From positions 1 to 64,000 of the forward strand of contig JBDWFY010000022.1 of the NCBI GenBank assembly GCA_039976075.1: a stretch of DNA of 64,000 nt, read 5' to 3'. Under the pieces are notes generated by a model. It made no database searches, was not told the DNA's origin, and was given only the letters and a program-made list of their open reading frames with translations. Made by a program: the position numbers and the translations under genes. Below, piece by piece: positions 17,150-24,830 of the stretch (position 1 is the stretch's first letter; the number at the start of each line of letters is the position of its first letter). The DNA comes from JBDWFY01 sp039976075. Lineage in GTDB: Bacteria; Pseudomonadota; Alphaproteobacteria; Rhizobiales; Stappiaceae.

Positions 17150-18850
17150 CTACGCGGACTCATACTCGTTGGCAATTGCCCTGGAAATCACAGATAAATC
17201 GTGCAGGACATAAACGTTTAGAGGTTTTTTACGACCTCTGACGACAATCTCGGTGGTTTCTTCACCCTCCAGCTTGAGCCCTGCAACTTGAACAACCTGG
17301 CGCGAAGTCACGAGTGTAGCGCCATATTTTTTTGTTTCCGCCTCGAGCCGACTGGCTGTATTCACGACATCGCCAAGTGCGGTAATCGGTGCCTGCCCAG
17401 GTCCACCTGCGGCGCCGATGCGACCGAGAATCACCTGGCCCGCATGAATACCGATGCCGATCTTCAGGGGACTCTCCAGATGCCCTGCCAGTTCCTCATT
17501 GGTTTCATCGAGGGCTTTCTGAATTTTCGCCGCTGCTTCCAACGCCTGCCGACTCCCTAGTCTGACGCCATCATTAATACCGAATATTGCCATGATGCCA
17601 TCGCCAATAAATTTGTCGACATAGCCCCCGGAGCTGGTAATGGCATCTGCCGCTCCGTCCAGATAGCGGTTGAGCATGAAGACGACATCATAGGAAAGTC
17701 TGTTTTCTGAAATGCCCGTGAAGTTGCGGATGTCGATGAACATGATGGCGGCCGGTTGTTCGACACCCCAATGATAGGCATCCGACTGTGTACTTGTCGT
17801 ACCGGGAGATTGACGGCCGGGCATGAGAGGTTGAACGGCGAGCGGTTGTGTCGGTTTAATTTGGCATGCCAGGCGCACATTTTCATCCGCACCGATGCGT
17901 TTCAAGACAGCTTGCTCGCGTTCGCTGGGTGGCGGTAGCGTGTTAATGCCTTCAAGAATTCGAGTCCGACAGGTCGAGCAGCGTGCTCTCCCTCCACACA
18001 CGGATGCGTGGGGTATATTGTTTGCACGGCTAACCTCAAGCAGCGTCGCTCCGGGAGATATTTTTAATTTACGGTCACCTGGATACCGTATTGTGACACG
18101 GTTGGAAATGAAGGTACGCATCACGTTAACTGCCATTGCCGCGACGCAAAGAGACAGTAGAAAGATCATCACAGCTGTGCCGTTTGAAATGACTTCGTTT
18201 GCCCAGACAATGTGCTCGCGTGTCAGGAAACGCTCGGTCTTCCCGTTTAGCACCATCCGGCGAGCGGCTTCTATCCAGCCCCACTGGGCCAGCAGTGGAA
18301 CTGTGATGGCCGCAAACATCAACCAGGGGAAAACCGACCGGTACCAGGAGTGTATCCTCAGCCAGAAATGGATGCCGATGATACCGTGCAACCAGACGAT
18401 CAGCATCAAGATGCTTTGCTGTAACGCCAGACCTGGCCAGAGCAGGCTGAGTACATTCTGATAACTGATCCGAATGTCAAATACTTCCCCGAGGCCGCGG
18501 GTTCCCACGATGTGCAGGAACAAGTAGTAGGGGATGGCAATCCCGAGCAGGATCTGAAGCGCTTCCCATGGCGGGATGCGCCAAGTTCTTCGTGCGGCGG
18601 TTTTGTAAAGGGCAAGACCGGCATGCAGGAGCAGCGCCCCGTAAAGCAATATTGTGCCGGGAGGCGACCGCCAGATCGCCAATCGCCACTTCATGGCTTG
18701 TTGCATGGCATCCAGTGAGTAGATACCAATCGCGTGATTGAGAAAATGCATTGTGGCAAAGGTCATCAGAATGAGGCCACTGATCAGCCTGATGCGTTGA
18801 GCCCAGTCAGCACCGTTTGCCGGTTTCGCTCCAACTTTTGTTGTTGCCAA
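17150..18850 (-). CDS. Membrane adenylate cyclase with ferredoxin domain
   Basis: A 566-residue three-part protein. Residues 18-245 hold about six membrane helices containing several His (FATMHFLNHAIG, LLLHAGLA, YYLFLHIVG, LIVWLHGIIGIHF), like a haem-b cytochrome anchor. Residues 252-340 are a 2Fe-2S ferredoxin domain with Cys285, Cys291, Cys294 and Cys329. Residues 366-520 are a class III cyclase with metal-binding FIDIRNF and GDGIMA, base-selecting Lys413 (VDKF) and Asp494 (ALGD), and NTASR. These residues favour cyclic AMP. The likely role is coupling membrane redox state to cAMP synthesis. The start is TTG preceded by GGGGAA; no ATG is available before residue 30. Confidence 0.87.
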   Translation of the reverse strand: MATTKVGAKPANGADWAQRIRLISGLILMTFATMHFLNHAIGIYSLDAMQQAMKWRLAIWRSPPGTILLYGALLLHAGLALYKTAARRTWRIPPWEALQILLGIAIPYYLFLHIVGTRGLGEVFDIRISYQNVLSLLWPGLALQQSILMLIVWLHGIIGIHFWLRIHSWYRSVFPWLMFAAITVPLLAQWGWIEAARRMVLNGKTERFLTREHIVWANEVISNGTAVMIFLLSLCVAAMAVNVMRTFISNRVTIRYPGDRKLKISPGATLLEVSRANNIPHASVCGGRARCSTCRTRILEGINTLPPPSEREQAVLKRIGADENVRLACQIKPTQPLAVQPLMPGRQSPGTTSTQSDAYHWGVEQPAAIMFIDIRNFTGISENRLSYDVVFMLNRYLDGAADAITSSGGYVDKFIGDGIMAIFGINDGVRLGSRQALEAAAKIQKALDETNEELAGHLESPLKIGIGIHAGQVILGRIGAAGGPGQAPITALGDVVNTASRLEAETKKYGATLVTSRQVVQVAGLKLEGEETTEIVVRGRKKPLNVYVLHDLSVISRAIANEYESA

Positions 18851-18972
18851 TGCAATTCCCCGTTGGTCCTACTTTGCGCAGGTCATTTCACAATCAGGTA
18901 CGACAATTATGCCGCCAAAGTTCACATATCGCTGTGCCCAGAGAAAGCCGAATGGCCTGTTTTGGGCTTTTT

Positions 18973-18993
18973 CCACCAAAAACCACTTGGTGG
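18973..18993. promoter_or_regulatory. Palindrome in the divergent cyclase/ArsC-like intergenic region
   Basis: CCACCAA (18973-18979) and TTGGTGG (18987-18993) form a perfect 7-7-7 inverted repeat, 123 nt upstream of the cyclase start and 124 nt upstream of the rightward gene. There is no T-tract in a useful direction. It may be an operator serving either gene. Confidence 0.4.
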
Positions 18994-19116
18994 AGCGCTG
19001 ATAACTTGAATATGTAGGGCAAAACAGCTGCTTGTTGCGAGGATAAACAATTTTGTGATGTTTCTCTCAATGCAGCGCTGTATGCATGGGTAACTTTCTA
19101 AGGATATTGAAACACC

Positions 19117-19461
19117 ATGAAGCTTTTTGGGATCGGTAACTGCGACAAGGTAAAGAAAGCGAGGCGCTGGCTAAAGGATAATGGGCTTGCCTGTGATTTC
19201 CACGATTACAAGAAAGCAGGCGTGGACTTGGAACGACTCAAGGCGCACGTCGACAAGTTCGGTTGGGAGACTGTGTTGAACCGAAAGGGAACCACATGGC
19301 GGAAACTGTCTGATGAGGAAAAAGCTGCTGTTGTTGATGCCGTTTCGGCAACTCGGTTGCTGCAAGCCAATTCGTCAATGATCAAGCGACCCATTCTTGA
19401 AACGGACGAGGACATGCTGATCGATTTCGACGAGCAGGTTTGGGAGAAGCAGTTGAAGTAA
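19117..19461 (+). CDS. ArsC/Spx/YffB family thioredoxin-fold protein
   Basis: A 114-residue cytosolic protein of the arsenate-reductase-like superfamily. MKLFGIGNCDKVKKARRWL is the nucleotide-free version of the ArsC loop, with one cysteine (Cys9). The middle contains WETVLNRKGTTWRKL and the C-terminal half IKRPILE, both family hallmarks. Members of the YffB branch are not proven arsenate reductases and may act on glutathione mixed disulphides. No arsenic resistance genes are nearby, which argues against an ars role. It is convergent with the creatininase-family gene. Confidence 0.87.
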   Translation: MKLFGIGNCDKVKKARRWLKDNGLACDFHDYKKAGVDLERLKAHVDKFGWETVLNRKGTTWRKLSDEEKAAVVDAVSATRLLQANSSMIKRPILETDEDMLIDFDEQVWEKQLK

Positions 19462-19495
19462 CGCACCGCAGTGTTGCCAGGCCAGCTGATAGGAC

Positions 19496-20299
19496 TTACT
19501 GCGTCCAAAGCCGTTTCGGATTGAAGCGGTGAATATCGGTGAGCAGTTCAACAAATCCTTGCGCAGCGTGATCAAGTGAGGCCTTGCCCTTTTCCGGCGT
19601 CGCGTTTGCGGCGTTTCCAAGAGCGCCCTTTGCATTGAGGTCTTGCGCTTTCCATCCAAACTGATGAGGGCCATGGCCACGCAGATGCGCAAAGTCCTTA
19701 TTGAATTCTTCCTGTTGCGATCGAAAATCTTCGGCAAGGTCCATACGCACCAGATCAGGCTTTAAATGGCGCATGATGGATGTTTCAACATCGCCACCAT
19801 GTATCCCATAGGCAAATTCGCCGTCCGGGAAGATACCCGGAGGCTGGCCAAATCGGGCCCAGGCTGAACCGGTGACCATCATATCGTACTTTACCCGAAG
19901 TTCTCGAGCGACGATATCAACCATTGGGACATTGCCGCCATGGGAATTGATCAGCACCATCTTGCGAATACCGGCCCGATGAACACTCTCCCCAAGTTCA
20001 ATCCAGGCTTGAGTCGCTGTCTCCCAGCTCAGCGTCAGCGTGCCCGGCGAGGAAATATGCTCATTTGATTTGCCGATCGCCTGTACAGGAAGGAAGGTTG
20101 CCGGAATGTCGTCAGGCAGCAGTTCGACAACGCGTGCTACTTGTCCCTCTGCGATACAGGTATCGGTGTAGAGGGGAAGATGCGGACCATGTTGTTCGAT
20201 CGCGGCGACCGGCAAAACGGCAATCCAGTTGGATACGGTCGGATCGTTGAAATCGACGGTAGTCATTTCATGCCAATAGCGCTTAGGTAACATGGTCAC
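19496..20299 (-). CDS. Creatininase family amidohydrolase
   Basis: A 267-residue metal-dependent cyclic amide hydrolase. AAIEQHGPHLPLYTDT (residues 32-47) supplies the Glu, His and Asp metal ligands, and INSHGGN (about 125) the next His. GIHGGDVETS is the usual fourth block. Family members open creatinine, formamidopyrimidines or mycofactocin and riboflavin precursors, so the substrate is not fixed by homology. With the RidA gene on the same strand and a cytosine-deaminase-like enzyme and importer divergent from them, a role in degrading an N-containing ring is a reasonable inference. A second in-frame ATG lies 6 nt inside. Confidence 0.86.
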   Translation of the reverse strand: MTMLPKRYWHEMTTVDFNDPTVSNWIAVLPVAAIEQHGPHLPLYTDTCIAEGQVARVVELLPDDIPATFLPVQAIGKSNEHISSPGTLTLSWETATQAWIELGESVHRAGIRKMVLINSHGGNVPMVDIVARELRVKYDMMVTGSAWARFGQPPGIFPDGEFAYGIHGGDVETSIMRHLKPDLVRMDLAEDFRSQQEEFNKDFAHLRGHGPHQFGWKAQDLNAKGALGNAANATPEKGKASLDHAAQGFVELLTDIHRFNPKRLWTQ

Positions 20300-20476
20300 T
20301 CACTCTTCATGAATTCTTGGTGCTGCACTCAGAAGGGTTCATAGGACCCGAACGGTTCGCCGTCCGGATAATTTCCCTGTCTGAGGCCGAATAAAAGTCC
20401 GACTCACGCGAATATGATCGCCCAATAATCGCCGATTAACGAAATAGATCAAATTTTACGGTTTAGTCGACCTATC

Positions 20477-21283
20477 ATGATCGGCAGTTTGGCAGCAGGG
20501 CCCGTTGGCCTTTATTCCAGTGCGCAAGGAGGCGACTCCAGAAATGGCGCAAACGGCGATGCTGTGCGCAGCGATCAGACCAATGCTCCTGTAAGCAAGA
20601 ATGCACAGACCAATGAAAGCAACGCGCGTTCTGTAAATGCCGTGCAGCCGGTACCCTCAGGCGCACCTGCCCAGAATGGCGGATCAGGAAAATCTCAAAA
20701 TGGTGAAGAGCTTTCCGAAGAAGAAAAGAGACAAGTCGAAAAACTGAAAGCCAGGGACAGAGAAGTGCGTGCCCATGAGCTTGCTCATGCACGTGTCGGC
20801 GGGCCCTATGCCGGTGCACCGTCGTACACTTTTCAGCAGGGCCCCGATGGCAAACGCTATGCGATTGGTGGTGAAGTTTCCATCGACTCATCAGCTGAAT
20901 CGACGCCCGAAGAGACGGTCAGAAAAATGGAGGTGGTGATCCGCGCTGCCTTGGCGCCTGCCGAGCCATCCTCGCAAGATCGCAGGGTTGCTGCTGAAGC
21001 GCGACAGCAACTGATTGAAGCGCAGGCACAGTCCCGAAAAGAAAACGATGAAGCGCTTCGGGGAGAAGAAGAAGGTGGACCGCCAAGCGCTCTGGATATC
21101 GCAAAGAAAGCGAGTGAGCAGGCGAAAGACAAATCAGCCGGTCGCGAGGGAGACAAGTCTGAAGACAGTCCGTTCAGTGAACGTCTGACAGAAGCCATCA
21201 ATGCCTACAGTCAGCTCGCTGATTCATCCCCCCAGAGCTCCTCCTCAACTGATGCATCCGCATTGTTCAATCTGATTGCATAG
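20477..21283 (+). CDS. SprA-related putative metalloprotease
   Basis: A 268-residue protein of the SprA-related/putative metalloprotease CatA-like family. Residues 1-78 are a low-complexity Ser/Asn/Gly/Gln segment. The conserved core is about 79-175 and includes KLKARDREVRAHELAHA, with a zinc-protease HELAH motif at 100-104, then GPDGKRYAIGGEVSID and the end motif ALAPAEPSSQDRRVAA. The tail is charged, low complexity and probably disordered. There is no signal peptide. The related protein in Shewanella was named for a surface or spore-like feature; the true substrate is unknown. It stands alone between two leftward genes. Confidence 0.83.
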   Translation: MIGSLAAGPVGLYSSAQGGDSRNGANGDAVRSDQTNAPVSKNAQTNESNARSVNAVQPVPSGAPAQNGGSGKSQNGEELSEEEKRQVEKLKARDREVRAHELAHARVGGPYAGAPSYTFQQGPDGKRYAIGGEVSIDSSAESTPEETVRKMEVVIRAALAPAEPSSQDRRVAAEARQQLIEAQAQSRKENDEALRGEEEGGPPSALDIAKKASEQAKDKSAGREGDKSEDSPFSERLTEAINAYSQLADSSPQSSSSTDASALFNLIA

Positions 21284-21309
21284 TTGCTGATTTTCGTGTT
21301 GGTTGCGGT

Positions 21310-21699
21310 CTATGCCGGGCTTGCCGCCAATACTTCGATCTCCACCAGAAATTCCTCCCGGGCAAACCCGGAGACGATCATCAGCGTCGAAGCGGGCGGC
21401 GGTGACCCGACAAATTCATCTCGTGCGTGCATATATCCCTTCAGATGCTCGCGGCCTGTTACATAGGCGTTGATCCGCACAATATTGCTCAGGTCCATGC
21501 CCGCTGATACCAGGACTGCCTGAATGTTCTCAAAACATATTTTCGTCTGGCCGCCGACATCTGCAGGTATCGCATCCTCCGCTGAAATGCCAAGCTGGCC
21601 GGAACAGACCAGCAGGCGATGTCCCGGCGGGATCTCAACGCCGTGGCTGTAATTGGCAAAGGGTGGACGAATCGATTGAGGGGTATGATAGGTCGCCAT
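21310..21699 (-). CDS. RidA family protein (reactive imine/enamine deaminase-like)
   Basis: A 129-residue trimeric-barrel protein of the YjgF/YER057c/UK114 family. Visible family features are LLVCSGQLGIS, QTKICFENIQAVLVSAGMDL, IVRINAYVT, and the C-terminal EEFLVEIEVLAA. RidA proteins hydrolyse reactive enamine/imine intermediates; the RutC branch works in pyrimidine ring breakdown. The Arg that binds carboxylate in canonical RidA is usually in an [ST]R motif; the matching position here (PPPASTLMIVSG) has no Arg, so the substrate may differ. I chose ATG 21699; GTG 21717 is possible. It is on the same strand as the creatininase-family gene but separated by the SprA-related gene. Confidence 0.85.
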   Translation of the reverse strand: MATYHTPQSIRPPFANYSHGVEIPPGHRLLVCSGQLGISAEDAIPADVGGQTKICFENIQAVLVSAGMDLSNIVRINAYVTGREHLKGYMHARDEFVGSPPPASTLMIVSGFAREEFLVEIEVLAASPA

Positions 21700-21717
21700 C
21701 TTTTGCTCATTCTTCAC

Positions 21718-22037
21718 GTGTGCATGTTTTGACCGAACAAGTTCAGGGTAGTGTTCGGAATTGTGGCTTGCAAGGATGCTGATTGGCGAATTCGATTGCA
21801 GTAGGCTGATATTTTAGGCAGGTTATCCCTTAAAAAACTGATTATCGAGGGGGATAGTGAATGGCAGTAGCCAAAACACCGGCTGATCGGCCAGCTTAGC
21901 TGTTTTGGCATGTCATTTGCTGTAATCCATGAAATGCTTAAGATTGTAACAACGCTGAAATCAGGTGAAACCGGGCCGAATCAAAAGTCGAACAAGACAC
22001 GACGGCGCCGATAAAAGGACAGGAGAGGCAGTTAACA
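21718..22037. other. 320-nt divergent control region before the NMT1-type ABC operon
   Basis: No gene is visible. It holds the nested hairpin at 21870-21909 and presumably the promoters for RidA (left) and the ABC operon (right). An AGGAGAGG ribosome binding site lies at 22021-22028, just before ATG 22038. I looked for a thiamine-pyrophosphate riboswitch and did not find its conserved segments. Confidence 0.6.
21870..21909. promoter_or_regulatory. Nested inverted repeat upstream of the ABC operon
   Basis: GCCAAAACA (21870-21878) pairs perfectly with TGTTTTGGC (21901-21909) across 22 nt. Inside, GCTG can pair with CAGC around a 6-nt loop. It could be a leader hairpin or a spaced operator; the sequence alone does not decide. 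Confidence 0.45.
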
Positions 22038-23048
22038 ATGCATATTCTCGTTAAAGTCAGCGGTGTGGTCGCCGCTCTTGGACTGGCGACAAGCGCCGTC
22101 GCCCAGGAGAAAGTGAAATTTGGTACCAACTGGGTCGCCCAGGCGGAACATGGCGGTTATTATCAGGCGGTTGCCGATGGCACCTATGCAGCGTGTGGAC
22201 TGGACGTTGAAATCGTTCCCGGCGGGCCTCAGGTCAACAACAGAATTTTGCTGCCGGTGGGTAAAGTCGACTTTCTGATGGGCGGCAACATGCTGCAGGC
22301 CTTCAGTGCTGTAGAACAGGGTATTCCAACGAAGGTTGTGGCTGCTGATTTTCAAAAAGAACCGCAAATTCTGATGACACACCCCGGCGAAGATCTGGAA
22401 ACGTGGGATAGTCTGAAAACGATCAACCTTCTCATCGGGAAAGGGATGCTGAATTCGAGCTATCAATGGATGGTTGACGAGTTCGGCTTCCAGCTGGATC
22501 AGGTTCGTCCCTATACCTACAACACTGCGCCGTTTTTGGCTGACAAGCGTCTTGGTCAGCAGGGCTACATCACTTCTGAACCCTTCGCAGTTGAAAAGGA
22601 AGGCGGCTTCAAGCCGAATATATTCCTTCTGGCGGACTATGGTTACGATACCTATTCAACGACCATTGAAACGCGCAATGACCTGATTGAGAACAAACCC
22701 GAAGTCGTGAAATGTTTTGTCGAAGGATCGGCAATTGGCTGGGTCAACTTTCTCTATGGCGACAATTCAAAAGCCACAGAAATGATCAAAAAAGACAATC
22801 CGGGGATGACCGATGATCAGATTGCCTTTTCCGTTGATAAATTGAAGGAATTTGGCATCGTTGACTCCGGCGATACGTTCACAATGGGGATCGGCGCTAT
22901 GACTGACGAGCGCAACAAGTCCTTCTTCGACAAAATGGTCAAGGCCGGCGTCGTCAAGTCGGATGTAGACTTCAAGAAATCCTATACGCTGCAGTTCGTG
23001 AACAATGGTGTGGGGCTTGATGTCAAGGACAAGTTGCTTGGAAAGTAA
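22038..23048 (+). CDS. ABC transporter substrate-binding protein (NMT1/SsuA/TauA family)
   Basis: A periplasmic binding protein of 336 residues. The N-terminus is a clear export signal (VSGVVAALGLATSAVAQ, cleaved near Ala22). The mature part starts with KVKFGTNWVAQAEHGGYYQAV, the typical first strand and helix of NMT1/THI5-like proteins. GGPQVNNRILLPVGKVDF follows. Relatives bind thiamine pyrimidine, alkanesulphonates, taurine or riboflavin. AGGAGAGG precedes the ATG. First gene of an operon running to 27565; the linked cytosine-deaminase-like enzyme suggests a pyrimidine-like or other N-heterocyclic ligand. Confidence 0.9.
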   Translation: MHILVKVSGVVAALGLATSAVAQEKVKFGTNWVAQAEHGGYYQAVADGTYAACGLDVEIVPGGPQVNNRILLPVGKVDFLMGGNMLQAFSAVEQGIPTKVVAADFQKEPQILMTHPGEDLETWDSLKTINLLIGKGMLNSSYQWMVDEFGFQLDQVRPYTYNTAPFLADKRLGQQGYITSEPFAVEKEGGFKPNIFLLADYGYDTYSTTIETRNDLIENKPEVVKCFVEGSAIGWVNFLYGDNSKATEMIKKDNPGMTDDQIAFSVDKLKEFGIVDSGDTFTMGIGAMTDERNKSFFDKMVKAGVVKSDVDFKKSYTLQFVNNGVGLDVKDKLLGK

Positions 23049-23099
23049 GTGCTTGGTGTTTGAGATCTGGATGAAACATGCAGCGGGACGGTTTAGTCT

Positions 23100-23939
23100 A
23101 TGACAATGACTGAATCCGCTGAGATCGACGGTGCGGGTGCTCTGAATGAGCCCCCGCCAATCGTTTCGATAAATCGAATTTCCAAAACGTTTTCCAATGG
23201 CACAGTCGCGCTTAAGGATATGTCCCTTGATATCCGTAAAGGCGAATTCGTGACGTTGTTGGGGCCTTCGGGTTGCGGCAAGTCAACGGTGCTGCGGATT
23301 GTCAGTGATCTAAGCAGTCCGACGACCGGTCGCGTGAATTGGCCGGGGGAAACGACAAGCAAAACGGGTATCGCCTCTGCTGCCGACCATGACATGAGTT
23401 TCGTCTTTCAAGAGCCGACGCTCATGCCCTGGGCAACGGTCTTTGGCAATGTCCATCTGCCATTGAAGCTGAAGGGTGTTTCGAAGGGAGAGGCGCAGGC
23501 CGATGTGATGGAAGCGCTGACGCTGGTCGGCCTTGAGGCATTTGCACAGAGCTATCCACGTGAACTTTCCGGTGGCATGAAGATGCGTGTTTCGATTGCC
23601 CGGGCACTGGTGACCAAACCCAAATTGCTGCTGATGGATGAGCCGTTTGCAGCGCTTGATGAAATCACTCGGTTCAAACTCAACAATGACATTCTCCATC
23701 TGTGGGAAAAGTTCAACTGGACGGTCGTCTTCGTCACACACTCGGTTTTTGAATCGGTTTATTTGTCGAACCGCATCGTTGTTATGGCAGCCAGACCGGG
23801 ACGGGTTGTGCAGGACATGGCCATTGAAGCGCCATACCCCCGAGAGGAAGCCTTCCGCACATCGAGTGTTTACAATGACTATTGTCGCAGGACATCAGAT
23901 GCACTGCATGCGGCGATGGGAGCGAATGATCATCTCTGA
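23100..23939 (+). CDS. ABC transporter ATP-binding protein (SsuB/TauB/ThiZ type)
   Basis: A 279-residue ATPase driving the importer. Walker A is LLGPSGCGKST, the Q-loop is FVFQEPTLMPW, the signature ELSGGMKMR, Walker B LLLMDEPFAALDE, and the switch His is in FVTHSV. The FQEPTLMPW and GGMKMR details place it in the nitrate/sulphonate/taurine/pyrimidine subfamily. It follows the binding protein by 51 nt and is followed by the permease after 21 nt. Confidence 0.94.
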   Translation: MTMTESAEIDGAGALNEPPPIVSINRISKTFSNGTVALKDMSLDIRKGEFVTLLGPSGCGKSTVLRIVSDLSSPTTGRVNWPGETTSKTGIASAADHDMSFVFQEPTLMPWATVFGNVHLPLKLKGVSKGEAQADVMEALTLVGLEAFAQSYPRELSGGMKMRVSIARALVTKPKLLLMDEPFAALDEITRFKLNNDILHLWEKFNWTVVFVTHSVFESVYLSNRIVVMAARPGRVVQDMAIEAPYPREEAFRTSSVYNDYCRRTSDALHAAMGANDHL

Positions 23940-23960
23940 TTTTGGCGAGGGACTGCATCG

Positions 23961-24830
23961 GTGAGTCTGGCAAGCGAGACTGAAAGCGCATCGAGCGCTG
24001 CCACCATGGTTGACCAAGCAGAGTTACGCCGCGCGCGCGCTGCAAAGGTTGAGAAGATTGGCAGATGGGTCTTGCCTATCCTGATCATGATCGTTGCAGT
24101 TGTCGTGTGGCATATGATCGTGGTGGTGAACGACATCCCCCACTACATTCTGCCGCGCCCCATGCTGGTTCTGGAAACGCTGATAGCTGATTGGTCAATC
24201 CTGTCAGTAGCGCTGCTGAATACGCTGAAAATAACTTTTGGCGCGCTCGCCATTGCGACCTTCGGCGGCTTGTTTCTGGCGATATTGTTTACTCAATCGA
24301 AGTGGATTGAAATTTCATTCTTTCCTTTCGCCGTCATTCTGCAGGTCACTCCGATTATAGCGATCGCACCGCTCATCTTTATTTATGTGGATTCCGTTAC
24401 GGCGGGGCTTCTGATCTGCGCATGGATTGTTGCTTTTTTCCCGATACTCTCCAACACAACACTGGGGCTCAACTCGGCCGACCATAACCTCCGCAACCTG
24501 TTTCAGCTCTATGGCACGACCCGGTGGCAAACATTGCTTTACCTCCGGCTTCCCTCCGCGCTTCCCTTTTTTCTTGCCGGATTGCGCATTGCCGGTGGGC
24601 TTTCCCTGATCGGCGCTATCGTGGCGGAATTTGTTGCCGGTTCAGCCGGTAGCGGTTCGGGATTAGCAAATCAGATTTTGGAAGCCAGTTACCGTCTGAA
24701 CATCCCAAGGATGTTTGCTGCGCTGATTTTGATTTCGGCGACCGGCATTCTGATTTTTTTGACCCTGAGCCTTCTGTCGCATTTGCTTCTGCGCAAATGG
24801 CATGAGAGCGCACTGAAACGGGAAATGTAG
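23961..24830 (+). CDS. ABC transporter permease (SsuC/TauC/ThiX type)
   Basis: A 289-residue inner-membrane permease. After a 35-residue soluble tail come six hydrophobic segments, with the ATPase-coupling sequence NLFQLYGTTRWQTLLYLRLPSALPF in the expected place and an LIGAIVAEFVAG segment typical of the family. The start is GTG with GAGGGA upstream. Its stop codon touches the start of the amidohydrolase gene, so the enzyme is translated with the transporter. Confidence 0.93.
   Translation: MSLASETESASSAATMVDQAELRRARAAKVEKIGRWVLPILIMIVAVVVWHMIVVVNDIPHYILPRPMLVLETLIADWSILSVALLNTLKITFGALAIATFGGLFLAILFTQSKWIEISFFPFAVILQVTPIIAIAPLIFIYVDSVTAGLLICAWIVAFFPILSNTTLGLNSADHNLRNLFQLYGTTRWQTLLYLRLPSALPFFLAGLRIAGGLSLIGAIVAEFVAGSAGSGSGLANQILEASYRLNIPRMFAALILISATGILIFLTLSLLSHLLLRKWHESALKREM

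Noticed and set aside
21718..22037. Thiamine-pyrophosphate riboswitch before the NMT1-type operon
   Set aside because: The conserved CUGAGA and AACCUGAUC-type segments are missing in the leader.
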